A DNA stretch of 64,000 bases from Mesorhizobium sangaii. Its GTDB lineage: Bacteria; Pseudomonadota; Alphaproteobacteria; Rhizobiales; Rhizobiaceae. Made by a program: the position numbers and the translations under genes. The notes under the pieces were generated by a model. That model saw only the letters and a program-made list of their open reading frames with translations, searched no databases and had not been told where the DNA came from. Numbering within the stretch: the first letter of the stretch is position 1; every line of letters begins with the position of its first letter. Below are positions 18,573 to 26,700 of the stretch, piece by piece. The stretch spans positions 248,001 to 312,000 of the forward strand of contig NZ_JACHEF010000001.1 of assembly GCF_014207355.1 (NCBI RefSeq), in the 5' to 3' direction.

Positions 18573-19870
18573 GCGCGATTTCCCACGAGCTGCCGCAGGC
18601 CGCGGTCAACGCCAAGCTGATCGCGCTGATTTCCTCGGCCGCGGTGTTCGTCGGCATATTCCTGTCCGGCTTCGTCATCAGCGAACCGGCGCCCTATGAA
18701 CTCTACATGGCCGGGCTGATCGCCATCTGGGGTCTCTTCGGCCTCAGGCTGTCGCGCGCGGCAATGCCGCTGCTGGTGCTGCTGGTGACGATGAACATCG
18801 GTGGCATGATGGCGATGACGCAGATGGCGGACCTCGCCAACACGCCGCTCTATCTCTCCGTCTCGCTGTTTCTCGCCTTCACCGCGGTGTTCTTCGCCTC
18901 GGTCACCGCGGTGCAACCCGGTCTCTACCGGCTGATCTTCTTCGCCTATGTCGTGTCGGCGGTGATAACCTCACTGCTTGGCATAGCGGGCTATTTCCAC
19001 GCCTTTCCGGGCGCCGAGATGTTCACCAAATACGACCGTGCCGCCGGCGCCTTCCAGGACCCGAATGTGTTCGGCCCGTTCCTGGTTCTGCCCGGCATCT
19101 ATCTGCTCTATCTGCTTTTGACCGGCCCGGTCACGCGCATGCCGCTGCTGGCGGTGCCGCTGCTGATCATCACCGCCGGCATCTTCTTTTCCTTCTCGCG
19201 CGGCGCCTGGGGCATGTTCGCCGTCTCGGCTGTCCTGCTCACGGGTTGCCTGTTCCTGCAGAGCGCCAGCGGCATGTTCCGGCTGCGCGTGGTGGTGATG
19301 ACGATCGCCGCGCTGTCGCTGCTGGTCGTCGCCATGATCGTCATCTTGCAGCTGCCCGGCGTGTCGGAGATGTTTTCCAACCGCGCCCATCTCGAACAGA
19401 GTTATGACACCGCCCGCCTCGGCCGCTTCGCCCGCTACGCAATCGGCTTCCAGATGGCGCTCGAGCATCCGTTCGGCATCGGGCCGCTGGTCTTCGGCAC
19501 GATCTTTGGCGAAGACACCCACGACATCTGGCTGAAGATGCTGATGGACTATGGCTGGCTCGGCTTCGTGTCGTTCCTGACGCTCGTCGCCTGGACGATA
19601 GCAGCCGGATTCCGCATCGTGCTGCGCGACCGGCCGTGGCAGCCCTATTTGTTGTGCGCCTATGTCGCCTTCATCGGCAATATCGGGCTCGGCACCTTCA
19701 TCGACATCGACCACTGGCGCCACGTCTACCTGTTGCTCGGCCTGATCTGGGGTGCCATCGCGCTGGAATACAGGCACCAGCGGCTGTTGCGGCCGGACCC
19801 GGTTCAAGCCCAAGGTGGAAGGCGAGTTGTGGAACGCGGTGCGAGCGTCAAGGATTTTGAGCGCTCGTAA
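18569..19870 (+). CDS. O-antigen polymerase/ligase family membrane protein (Wzy-like)
   Basis: 433 residues, about eleven or twelve hydrophobic helices. The Wzy_C motif region FSFSRGAWGMFAVS (about 208-222) carries the conserved SRGAW. It starts at a TTG that overlaps the stop of the previous gene (TTGA), showing translational coupling. It probably joins repeat units in the periplasm. No Wzx flippase gene is present here, so that step must be encoded elsewhere. Confidence 0.88.
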   Translation: MSAISHELPQAAVNAKLIALISSAAVFVGIFLSGFVISEPAPYELYMAGLIAIWGLFGLRLSRAAMPLLVLLVTMNIGGMMAMTQMADLANTPLYLSVSLFLAFTAVFFASVTAVQPGLYRLIFFAYVVSAVITSLLGIAGYFHAFPGAEMFTKYDRAAGAFQDPNVFGPFLVLPGIYLLYLLLTGPVTRMPLLAVPLLIITAGIFFSFSRGAWGMFAVSAVLLTGCLFLQSASGMFRLRVVVMTIAALSLLVVAMIVILQLPGVSEMFSNRAHLEQSYDTARLGRFARYAIGFQMALEHPFGIGPLVFGTIFGEDTHDIWLKMLMDYGWLGFVSFLTLVAWTIAAGFRIVLRDRPWQPYLLCAYVAFIGNIGLGTFIDIDHWRHVYLLLGLIWGAIALEYRHQRLLRPDPVQAQGGRRVVERGASVKDFERS

Positions 19871-20114
19871 GCTCCTGTATTTTCTCCAGGAGGTTCTTGA
19901 CCAGTAGCTGATAGACCTGCGTAAGTTCCCCTGCGGATAATTCGACTCTGATGTCGTACTGCCCGGAATAATTCACCTGCAGATTTACTGTCCCGAACAG
20001 CGTCGTAGCGCCATCGCGAATGTCGGTTGCCACGATCATGTTTTGCAATGACTGGTCGAGCAGAATGACGCCGGGTTCTCCGGGGTGATTGTGTCTTGTC
20101 GTCCTGATCTTCAC
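19848..20114 (-). CDS. Hypothetical protein
   Basis: 88 residues with alternating hydrophobic positions (TLFGTVNLQVNYSGQYDIRVEL) that predict beta strands, then a helical C-terminus (LTQVYQLLVKNLLEKIQEL). No recognised family. It overlaps the 3' end of the polymerase gene by 23 bases on the other strand. The composition looks coding. Confidence 0.5.
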   Translation of the reverse strand: MKIRTTRHNHPGEPGVILLDQSLQNMIVATDIRDGATTLFGTVNLQVNYSGQYDIRVELSAGELTQVYQLLVKNLLEKIQELTSAQNP

Positions 20115-20231
20115 GTCGAGTTCCTTTTCAGACCTTTCAAGAAAAGCGCAGAGCCAGCCGAGATTACCGCAGTTCCCTGTTCGATGCTGTGCGCTTGGTA
20201 TCCGGGATGGCAGATGAGGACTTCGATAATA

Positions 20232-20414
20232 TCAATTGGCGGGTTTGGGCGGCTCTCTGTCGTCGTGGTTCAAAATTGAGGCGATCCGCCTAAGGTTGGA
20301 CATCGCCTCATCGATCAGTCGCCAGGATGGCTGTCCTTGTGCAGCGTCTCTAGCGCTCGCCAGATCGCCTCTTACGATCTGCATTATCGCCTGGGCGGCT
20401 TCTTTCTTGTCCAT
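20232..20414 (-). CDS. Hypothetical protein
   Basis: 60 residues from the ATG at 20414 (MDKKEAAQAIMQIVRGDL). A longer form begins at 20435. Helical, Ala-rich, soluble; no family recognised. Last gene on the chromosomal side before the tRNA-derived att copy. Confidence 0.45.
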   Translation of the reverse strand: MDKKEAAQAIMQIVRGDLASARDAAQGQPSWRLIDEAMSNLRRIASILNHDDREPPKPAN

Positions 20415-20592
20415 GCGGCCATCCCTGCGGGACAATGAAGGCAGTCTTGACTGCGATCATGCCACGGCGGCACGCTGGTCGGCAACGCAACGACGTGGCT
20501 GCCGCCGGTCGCTCCCGCTGCGGGCACAATAGAAAGGATCCGCATTTCGGGTTTTTTGGTGGTTGAGCAGGCCGGATACGGAAATCGATTGA

Positions 20593-20624
20593 GCGCCTTT
20601 CCTTCCGAAAACGGGAAAAGGCGC
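20593..20624. terminator. Hairpin, probable original tRNA-Pro terminator
   Basis: GCGCCTTT (20593-20600) pairs with AAAGGCGC (20617-20624). It lies just beyond the left-most tRNA fragment. Before integration it would have followed the tRNA-Pro 3' end directly, which fits a native terminator now separated from its gene by 20 kb. Confidence 0.5.
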
Positions 20625-20656
20625 GTCGATAAGAACCAGGGATTTCAAGGAAAAAA

Positions 20657-20702
20657 TGGTCGGAGTGGCCGGATTCGAACCGACGACCCCTTGACCCCCA
20701 GT
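20657..20702 (-). repeat. att site copy A (3' end of tRNA-Pro)
   Basis: 46 bases identical to 40674-40719 of the intact tRNA-Pro: the CCA end, 3' acceptor strand, T arm, variable region and anticodon part. The 5' half of a tRNA is missing. It marks the outer left boundary of the accessory region. Confidence 0.85.
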
Positions 20703-20823
20703 TTCAAATACTAGGTTTTATAGCCATTCCCTGGCCGACCCGTATCTGACGCTGGCAGCCGCATATGCTGGCAAGGCCGTTGGCGACGTCTTCTACCTAA
20801 AGCCGCGGCCGGGCGCTGCTACC

Positions 20824-20910
20824 CTACATCCCGATCGAGACATACGATAACAGGTAAAGGGTCGCTATGGTCGCCGTCACGAGCACGACCCATAAGCCTA
20901 AGTTGCTCAT
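20824..20910 (-). CDS. Tiny single-helix membrane peptide
   Basis: 28 residues, MSNLGLWVVLVTATIATLYL onward, almost wholly one hydrophobic helix. A strong GAGGAGG ribosome site sits four bases before the ATG at 20910. Stop TAG. Similar tiny membrane peptides occur elsewhere in the accessory region. Function unknown. Confidence 0.45.
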   Translation of the reverse strand: MSNLGLWVVLVTATIATLYLLSYVSIGM

Positions 20911-21319
20911 GCCTCCTCACTTCCCGCGGCGCGCCGTTGGGCTGGGTGTTGGGATGTAACGGGACGCCGGCCCAGGCGGAAAATGTCCACAAGCACAAGC
21001 TAATATAATAGAGACGCAGACGCCTATGGTGTGATCGCGGAACCTCCCGGGCTTAGGCGCTCGCGTCTGTCGCCGGCTTGATTCCCTGGCTTGCTTGCCA
21101 AATTATGGTGGCGGGCTTTTTTTGCAATTGAGCTGCAACTAATGTTTTCAAGCCACGTTTTCCACGTGGCCAGCTAAAGTCCCGACTGGCCATTTCCTAA
21201 GCCCGTCGCCTTTGACCCGAGGTTGCGGGCTTTCTGGTTGGTTTGTCAGGAACCTATCACTCATAATGGAGTTGTGATCCTGCTTGGTTTCCCTCAACCA
21301 GGCAGACAGAAGACAAAGG

Positions 21320-21351
21320 CCCGTCACGGCTTCCTCCGTGGCGGGTCTTTT
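21320..21351. terminator. Rho-independent type hairpin
   Basis: CCCGTCACGG (21320-21329) pairs with CCGTGGCGGG (21336-21345), with one G-U pair, and is followed by TCTTTT. No clear gene ends into it from the left. Confidence 0.5.
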
Positions 21352-21385
21352 GCGTTCATTGCGTCCATGCCAAGCCGCACTGGTC

Positions 21386-21610
21386 CTACGGTTGGGTAGC
21401 GTTGGGCTTCCAGTCCTTTGCAGCGACATCCAAAGCCATCCTGATATCGTCCGGGCTATCAATGCCGCCGCTGAAAAGAGCGATCAGGCGACGTGCCAAA
21501 TGCTCCCTGGCTGGGTGTGTGCCTTCCATGCCAGCTTGCTCGCAATAGTCGTCTAGAATTCTGGTGAGTGTCGCCAACTGTATTTCGTCAGCCGTTCCGC
21601 GAATTACCAT
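21386..21610 (-). CDS. Small hypothetical protein of rhizobial type
   Basis: 74 residues. The pattern ILDDYCEQAGMEGTHPAREH followed by LIALFSGGIDSPDDI recalls small soluble proteins frequent in rhizobial accessory DNA. Helical, no known domain. Lies in the remnant element. Function unknown. Confidence 0.55.
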   Translation of the reverse strand: MVIRGTADEIQLATLTRILDDYCEQAGMEGTHPAREHLARRLIALFSGGIDSPDDIRMALDVAAKDWKPNATQP

Positions 21611-21761
21611 CGCTCGTCTCCCGAAAAGGGCGAAAGCGTGATGGACTCTTCCAAGCGCTCGTTGCCGTAAAAAGACCGAGCGACAAAAGAACTGTACGCT
21701 TCCAACATTCCATTAGCGAGTCATTATGGTGCGGTCGCGACTTCGTGATGTTGGGATATCG

Positions 21762-21941
21762 TCAATTCCCTGCTTTGCCGGGATGCTCAATCTCTGCCAT
21801 CAGCCTGTTGAAGGCAGCGGCGTCTTCAGCCGTATCAAATGGTCGGGCCGTAGCTGTGCCGTCAACCGCCAGAATGACAGCCAGGAACGGAAACCCGAGC
21901 ATTGGCGGCCTGTAGACGGCGTATGATGGGCGCTTTTTCAT
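21762..21941 (-). CDS. Small hypothetical protein (59 aa)
   Basis: Starts MKKRPSYAVYRPPMLGFPFL from the ATG at 21941, with AGAGGG just upstream, and stops at TGA 21764-21762. The beta-then-helix layout (FLAVILAVDGTATARPF, then AEDAAAFNRLMAEIEH) looks like a real compact domain. Low confidence in function; it belongs to the small-gene content of the remnant. Confidence 0.5.
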   Translation of the reverse strand: MKKRPSYAVYRPPMLGFPFLAVILAVDGTATARPFDTAEDAAAFNRLMAEIEHPGKAGN

Positions 21942-22154
21942 CGCCCTCTGATAGGCGGTGGGCTCGCATTTGCCAATGTGGGCGAAATGCCTAGACGTGC
22001 AATGAAACTTAGAAGTGTCTCACCCTGTAGCGCTGTACCGTCCCAGAACCCGGATTGACGGAACATTAGTGACCTCTAAATGTTTCTGCTGGCGGCGCGC
22101 GATGCTCACCCCATCCCCTGCCGTAGATCGGGATATTGCACCAACCCTGATCGG

Positions 22155-22184
22155 CCCGCGTCTCCGCCACGAGACGCGGGCTTT
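22155..22184. terminator. Hairpin terminator-like
   Basis: Perfect 10-bp stem CCCGCGTCTC (22155-22164) / GAGACGCGGG (22171-22180), followed by CTTTC. Confidence 0.45.
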
Positions 22185-22197
22185 CAGTGGGGAAGAG

Positions 22198-22385
22198 ATG
22201 ACCGACAAGCCGGAAACGACTTACATCGTCAGCGTGTTTGAGAAGCCGCATTGGCGCACCGTGCTAACCACCAGGGCAAGGAAAAGGCGCTCGCGCTCGC
22301 TAAGGAGATTGGCGACAGGTGCGTGCGGGTTGAAGAGAAGCCGTTCGTCCGAATTCTATCAGTATCCGAGCGGAGATCTGCGTAA
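22198..22385 (+). pseudogene. Small frameshifted gene
   Basis: Starts with a strong GGGGAAG before the ATG at 22198 and reads MTDKPETTYIVSVFEKPHWR. The natural continuation KEKALALAKEIGDRCVRVEE lies in another frame from about 22269 to the TAA at 22383. A shift near 22258-22270 is needed to join them. Either a decayed gene or a sequence error; no family recognised. Confidence 0.45.
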
Positions 22386-22479
22386 GCAGCCGTTTGCCGA
22401 GAGGGAATGACCACAGGTACGCCCAACTCTCTTGCGGCTTCTAGGGCGTCCGTCAATTGCATTGCCAATCTGACAACCT

Positions 22480-22593
22480 TCAACGCCGCTTCTTTTTTTG
22501 TTGCGCTTCAACGAGAGGCGCGCTCCGCTCAACTGCTTTGGCATCATTCAAGATGCGCAGCTCGATGAGTTGCTCTTGAGTTGGGAGAGTCAT
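22480..22593 (-). CDS. Possible short peptide gene
   Basis: 37 residues, MTLPTQEQLIELRILNDAKA onward, ending in a run of Lys and Arg. Helical and charged. Only codon composition supports it. Confidence 0.25.
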   Translation of the reverse strand: MTLPTQEQLIELRILNDAKAVERSAPLVEAQQKKKRR

Positions 22594-22744
22594 TTGGCGT
22601 TTCCCCCGGACCAAGACCTGAAAGCTTTGCGCCGGTTGAGAGCAAGCGCAAGCCGGCTCCCCGAAAGGAGTAGCGCTTGACGATTCCAGCAAGGTAGCGG
22701 GGAATTGCGGCATCCTACGCGGGATGATCCTGCTACAATCCCGT

Positions 22745-22918
22745 ATGGCCGTCCGAATAGTTGTTATCCTGGCGCTTCTTTCCGCCTTCGCCTACGGATT
22801 CGCAAAACTTGTGGAACACTATGGCGGCGTTGGCGATAGGCCCTCTCCGTGTGAGCAATCGTCTGATTGCCCCGACCCCAACGCGCCGCCTCCTGAACCT
22901 GAGCCTAAGCCTTCCTAA
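22745..22918 (+). CDS. Small membrane-anchored peptide
   Basis: 57 residues: a hydrophobic helix (IVVILALLSAFAYGFAKLV) and a Pro/Glu-rich tail with two Cys (PCEQSSDCPDP). A start at 22724 is also possible. Function unknown; low confidence. Confidence 0.35.
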   Translation: MAVRIVVILALLSAFAYGFAKLVEHYGGVGDRPSPCEQSSDCPDPNAPPPEPEPKPS

Positions 22919-23357
22919 GCCTCACTCCCGGCCCGCCGTCGACCGTATCGCCATCGGCGAGGAAGATCACGCCTGCGGATTCGAAAACGGCGTGTATAGC
23001 CTCGAGTGTGCGCGGCTGCGCTCATTGCCGCCTGACCGCATCGTGTGGTGGCAGACCATCGAAAAAACCCGCTGCCGGGGGGTTGGCAGCGGGTTCAATT
23101 TCAAGCTCTTACCACGGCCAGGGAGGATGGGGGGCGTGGCTAGCTTGGCATCGGCCACGCCATGGGGGAGGAGTAGATGGCCGACGGCTAGAAAACTACC
23201 CCACGGCTAGGCCACCCCACAATTGCACAAGGGTATCGCCGCCCTACACCAAGGTGGCATACAAACCCCGCCTCGCGCGGGCTTTTGTTGCTGGCTACAA
23301 TGTGGCTAGAAATTTTATAGCCACCTCTGGGGGATGCGGCTAAACTTTTGTTTTGTT
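22919..23357. other. Gene-poor stretch with hairpin
   Basis: No convincing gene. A hairpin AACCCGCTGCC (23066-23076) / GGCAGCGGGTT (23085-23095) resembles a bidirectional terminator, and a weaker one lies near 23265-23285 (CCCGCCTCGCGCGGG followed by CTTTTG). It leads directly into att copy B. Confidence 0.5.
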
Positions 23358-23406
23358 TGGTCGGAGTGGCCGGATTCGAACCGACGACCCCTTGACCCCC
23401 AGTCAA
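23358..23406 (-). repeat. att site copy B (left end of 17 kb element)
   Basis: 49 bases identical to 40674-40722, the 3' part of tRNA-Pro. The integrase gene starts 166 bases to its right. With the intact tRNA it bounds the 17.3 kb element. Confidence 0.88.
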
Positions 23407-23510
23407 AAATCTTGGCCTAACTCGGCACAACAAATCATAACGTCGGTCTTCCTCCAATGCCTTGCGTTACAAGGCGTTCAATGCTAGTGTTATGCCCTGT
23501 TAGCAACACG

Positions 23511-23555
23511 GGGTAACGAGGCATGACACGCCATTTCCGTTACCCCTCGTTACCC
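23511..23555. promoter_or_regulatory. GTTACCC repeats upstream of the integrase
   Basis: GGGTAACGAGG (23511-23521) and CCTCGTTACCC (23545-23555) form a perfect 11-bp inverted repeat, and a third GTTACCCC lies at 23539-23546. They sit 16 bases before the integrase ATG. Candidate operator of the int promoter or Int/Xis arm sites. Confidence 0.45.
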
Positions 23556-23571
23556 AGAGGGGCATTTGACC

Positions 23572-24894
23572 ATGGCAAGTGTGCTCACCGCGAAAGCCGT
23601 CGAAGCGGCAAAGCCGGACGGCTCGAAACGCATCGAAAAGCCGGACGCGGCTCTGCCTGGCCTCTATCTGGTTATCCAGCCATCCGGCGCCCGATCTTGG
23701 GCGTTGCGCTTTCGCAGGAACGGCAAGTCGGCCAAGCTGACGATCGGTCCGGTTCTTGATCGTCGTGATGATGATCCGCCGGAATCATTGCCGCTAGGAC
23801 AGGCGCACACGCTCACAGAGGCCCGCGCGGCGGCTCGGCAGGCGCTTCAGGCATTGGCCGAAGGCAAAGACCCTGCCGGGGACAGGAAGGCGAAGCTGGC
23901 GGCGGCAAAGGCAGATCCCGATCGCGACATGATCAAGAAGCTCGGCGCCACGTTCATCGATCGATACTGCAAACCGCGCAACCGGCGTTGGCAGGAAGTC
24001 GAGCGGCAATTCACCGCTGAGATCAATCCGAAATGGGGCGCCAAACGGGCGCAGGATATCAAGAAACGCGACGTGCTCGACCTCCTCGACGGCATTGTTG
24101 ATCGAGGCTCGCCGGTCACGGCCAATCGTGTCTTTGCCACGCTGCGCAAGTTTTTCGGATGGCTTGTCGAACGCGACGTGCTCGAAACTTCCCCCTGCAT
24201 CGGCGTCAAAAAACCTACTGCGGAACAGTCGCGTGACCGGATATTGACCGACGCCGAGATCAAGCTGTTCTGGAAGGCGTCGTCGTCGTTCGAATATCCC
24301 TTTGGCCCAATGTGGCAGCTGCTGTTGCTCACCGGCCAGAGGCGCGAGGAAGTCGCCGGAATGACGCGCAAGGAACTGTCGTTAGACGACGACAAGCCGG
24401 CATGGACTATTCCGGCACCAAGGACGAAGAACGGCATTCCGCATTCGGTCCCCCTGCCTCCGGCCGCAGTCGAAATCATCAAGGCTCTGCCGAAGATAAA
24501 AGGCAAGGACGGCTATTGCTTCACGACGACCGGCGAAACACACGTCACCGGCTACAGTCGCTCGAAGGCGCGCCTCGACGCCAAGATGTTGGAAATTCTC
24601 CGCGATGGTGCTGACGATCCAAACTCCATAAAGCTCCCCGGCTGGACGCTGCACGACCTCCGCCGAACGCTGGCGAGTGGGATGGCGCGGCTCGGCATCA
24701 ATCTTCCTGTCATTGAAAAGGTGCTCAATCACACGTCCGGGAGTTTCGGCGGCATCGTATCTGTCTACCAGCACCACGACTTCGCCGACGAGAAGCGGCG
24801 CGCGCTCAACGCATGGGGTTCCTTTATTGCTTCGCTGGTCGCCGACAAGGCGCAGGACAACAACGTGGTGTCGATGGCGAGGGTGGTGCAATGA
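23572..24894 (+). CDS. int: Tyrosine integrase
   Basis: 440 residues from the ATG at 23572 (MASVLTAKAV); a TTG two codons upstream is possible. An N-terminal DUF4102-like arm-binding domain (about 1-110), a core-binding SAM-like domain (about 125-215) and the catalytic domain. The catalytic residues are all visible: Arg in LLTGQRREEV (about 258), His-x-x-Arg in LHDLRRTLAS (about 360), His in LNHTSG (about 386), Tyr in VSVYQHHD (about 399). It recombines att sites at the tRNA-Pro 3' end. Its stop overlaps the next ATG. Confidence 0.95.
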   Translation: MASVLTAKAVEAAKPDGSKRIEKPDAALPGLYLVIQPSGARSWALRFRRNGKSAKLTIGPVLDRRDDDPPESLPLGQAHTLTEARAAARQALQALAEGKDPAGDRKAKLAAAKADPDRDMIKKLGATFIDRYCKPRNRRWQEVERQFTAEINPKWGAKRAQDIKKRDVLDLLDGIVDRGSPVTANRVFATLRKFFGWLVERDVLETSPCIGVKKPTAEQSRDRILTDAEIKLFWKASSSFEYPFGPMWQLLLLTGQRREEVAGMTRKELSLDDDKPAWTIPAPRTKNGIPHSVPLPPAAVEIIKALPKIKGKDGYCFTTTGETHVTGYSRSKARLDAKMLEILRDGADDPNSIKLPGWTLHDLRRTLASGMARLGINLPVIEKVLNHTSGSFGGIVSVYQHHDFADEKRRALNAWGSFIASLVADKAQDNNVVSMARVVQ

Positions 24895-25418
24895 GCGACA
24901 TCGACAGGATGTTGATGGCCAGCCTTGAGGAAATCAGGCGTAAGTTCGAAGCGAATGATGATGACTGGCGCTATAGCCTGCTCCGAACCGTTCGCGAATT
25001 CTTAGTAGCCAGGCAGATCGAGCGGCGGCTGTTCGATCCCGTTCAGAAGATGGTGATGGAAGAGGGGCATCGCATACTAGCAGCGCGGGCTCGGGAGGAA
25101 GCGCGCAACAACAGGAACAAAGGGCCTCGATCTGCGCTGTGGGAAATCGCGCCTATGGCATATGCCGCCGCTGCGGTGACCTATCTTCGAACGACGCATA
25201 AGCTCTCCCTGGCTGACGCTTTGTTGAAGGTCGCGCGCGCGTCGAAGATCAAAAAGGGCGAGATAGCAAAGTTCCGCGACAATTTAAGCAGGGGTGGCGA
25301 CCGCGTCCCTCAGACCGCGCAGCTGCGGTATGACGAAGCCCTTAAGGAATTCCTGACCTATTCGTATAGCCAGGCTGAGGCTTTGGAATTTGTGACCGGC
25401 CTCGGCCATTATTTGTAG
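24891..25418 (+). CDS. Hypothetical protein coupled to integrase
   Basis: 175 residues starting MSDIDRMLMASLEEI; the ATGA overlap with int implies coupled translation. Largely helical and charged, with a hydrophobic middle (APMAYAAAAVTYLRTT) too short to be certain of membrane insertion. No family recognised. Position beside int hints at a recombination accessory role (inference only). Confidence 0.6.
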   Translation: MSDIDRMLMASLEEIRRKFEANDDDWRYSLLRTVREFLVARQIERRLFDPVQKMVMEEGHRILAARAREEARNNRNKGPRSALWEIAPMAYAAAAVTYLRTTHKLSLADALLKVARASKIKKGEIAKFRDNLSRGGDRVPQTAQLRYDEALKEFLTYSYSQAEALEFVTGLGHYL

Positions 25419-25495
25419 GTTCAGCCGTTCAACCTCACATGGGGTCCATGGCTTCTTCGCGTTGTTACTAGAAGCAACGTGAAGGATTTCACGAC

Positions 25496-25717
25496 ATGGA
25501 AATTACGGTTCAGGCACCGCAGGGTGCAGGCTTTCTGCCTGCCCGCCGCGTCTGGGAACGGTACGGCGTGACCAGCATGACGCTGCACCGCTGGCTAAAT
25601 GACCAGCGCATCGCCTTCCCTAAACCCGTCTACATAGGACGTTTCCGTTACTTCAAGCTGGCCGAAATCGAGGCGTGGGAACGCACGAACGCCAGCAGCA
25701 AGGCGGTGGCGGCATGA
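25496..25717 (+). CDS. AlpA/excisionase-like small DNA-binding protein
   Basis: 73 residues. A MerR-like winged helix: LPARRVWERYGVTSMTLHRW, then FPKPVYIGRFRYFKLAEIEAW, the pattern of AlpA-family regulators. AlpA proteins activate the integrase/excision genes of prophages and satellites. GTGAAGGATTTCACGAC precedes the ATG. The next gene starts within its stop codon. Confidence 0.8.
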   Translation: MEITVQAPQGAGFLPARRVWERYGVTSMTLHRWLNDQRIAFPKPVYIGRFRYFKLAEIEAWERTNASSKAVAA

Positions 25718-25794
25718 CGCGCGCGCTTCCGATCTGCGTCACGGCGGCGGCCTTCGCCGTGATCGTCATCCTAGCGCTCGGGTGGCTCGCATGA
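25714..25794 (+). CDS. Tiny single-helix membrane peptide
   Basis: 26 residues, starting MTRALPICVTAAAFAVIVIL, nearly all hydrophobic. It overlaps the upstream stop and the downstream start (both ATGA), so it is embedded in the operon and is probably translated. Function unknown. Confidence 0.5.
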   Translation: MTRALPICVTAAAFAVIVILALGWLA

Positions 25795-25982
25795 GCGCAG
25801 ACCTGAACCCCGATGCCGCAGTCCAGGCCGCCGCCGAGTTCATCATCAAGCCACGGCCGCCCACGGGCCAGTCGACGATCGCCGATATCAAATGCCGATT
25901 CGGTTTGACGACGGCCGAATCGATCGAGGCAATTCGCTTGGCGAACAAACTTCGGGAGGCTGCATATGCAAAAACCTCCTGA
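25791..25982 (+). CDS. Small HTH-like protein
   Basis: 63 residues starting MSADLNPDAAVQAAAEFI. The segment IADIKCRFGLTTAESIEAIR resembles a helix-turn-helix. It overlaps both neighbours. Possibly a small regulator; not assignable to a family by eye. Confidence 0.5.
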   Translation: MSADLNPDAAVQAAAEFIIKPRPPTGQSTIADIKCRFGLTTAESIEAIRLANKLREAAYAKTS

Positions 25983-26700
25983 AACACGATCGCCCACCGC
26001 TGGGCAGGCGGCAGGCGCATCGGGAGATATCGAAGCAGGCAGTGTTCACAAACATAACGGCAATTCCGTCAATTTTCAAGAAAAAGGTGAACAGTCGCTT
26101 GCCCTCGATCTCATCAAGATCGATCCCGATCTCCAGATGCGAGAGGGCGGTCTCGATGTCGGCGTCGTCGCCGATTACGCAGAGGCAATGGAAGGCGGGG
26201 CAAGTTTCCCTCCGATAATCATATTCTTCGACGGTGACGTCTATTGGCCTGCAGACGGCTTCCACCGCATTGCTGCAGCCAGGAAAGTCGGCCTCGACAC
26301 CATCGCTGCCGACGTCCGGCAAGGCAACAGGCGCGATGCTATTCTGTTTGCCGTTGGCGTAAACTCCAACCACGGTCTTCGCCGCACACAGGCCGACAAA
26401 AGGCGATCAGTCGAAACGCTGTTGAAAGATCCGGAATGGTCGAGGCTTTCGGACCGAGCCATTGCCGAGAAGGCGAAGGTCAGTCACCCGACTGTTGCAA
26501 GGGTGCGGGCCGAACTGACTGGTAAGATTTCCACTCCGCCAGCGGCAAAGGTCGCTACCGCCGACACTGGTAAATTTTCCACTGCGGTTGAAACGTCCGG
26601 TCAGGGGTCCATGGTCGAGCGCATGCTTGCCAAGGCATCCGACGAGGCTCTGATCGCCGAATGCCGTCGCCGATATCTGGAGGTCAGTCATGCGGATTGA
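25966..26700 (+). CDS. ParB-like nuclease/partition domain protein
   Basis: 244 residues. A ParB/Srx-type core (about 45-120: DLIKIDPDLQMREGG, WPADGFHRIAAARKVG with the G-x-H-R motif, and VRQGNRRDAILFAVGVNSNHG). An HTH follows (LSDRAIAEKAKVSHPTVARVRAEL, about 160-185). It is a probable site-specific DNA-binding CTPase-type protein used in regulation, not segregation, since no ParA is present. It overlaps the TopoVI-A-like gene by 11 bases. Confidence 0.75.
   Translation: MQKPPETRSPTAGQAAGASGDIEAGSVHKHNGNSVNFQEKGEQSLALDLIKIDPDLQMREGGLDVGVVADYAEAMEGGASFPPIIIFFDGDVYWPADGFHRIAAARKVGLDTIAADVRQGNRRDAILFAVGVNSNHGLRRTQADKRRSVETLLKDPEWSRLSDRAIAEKAKVSHPTVARVRAELTGKISTPPAAKVATADTGKFSTAVETSGQGSMVERMLAKASDEALIAECRRRYLEVSHAD

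Larger units (their letters stand above)
20703..23357. mobile_element. Eroded remnant element between att copies A and B
   Basis: 2.7 kb bounded by two direct copies of the tRNA-Pro 3' end. It holds only a few tiny genes, hairpin terminators and at least one frameshifted small gene; no integrase, replication or phage structural gene is seen. Best explained as what remains of an older island in the same tRNA site. Confidence 0.65.

Noticed and set aside
20703..23357. Insertion sequence
   Set aside because: No transposase fragment and no terminal inverted repeats seen; the bounding repeats are the tRNA 3' end.
20657..23406. Two further tRNA-Pro genes
   Set aside because: Only the 3' 46-49 bases are present; the 5' acceptor strand and D arm are missing, so they are att copies.
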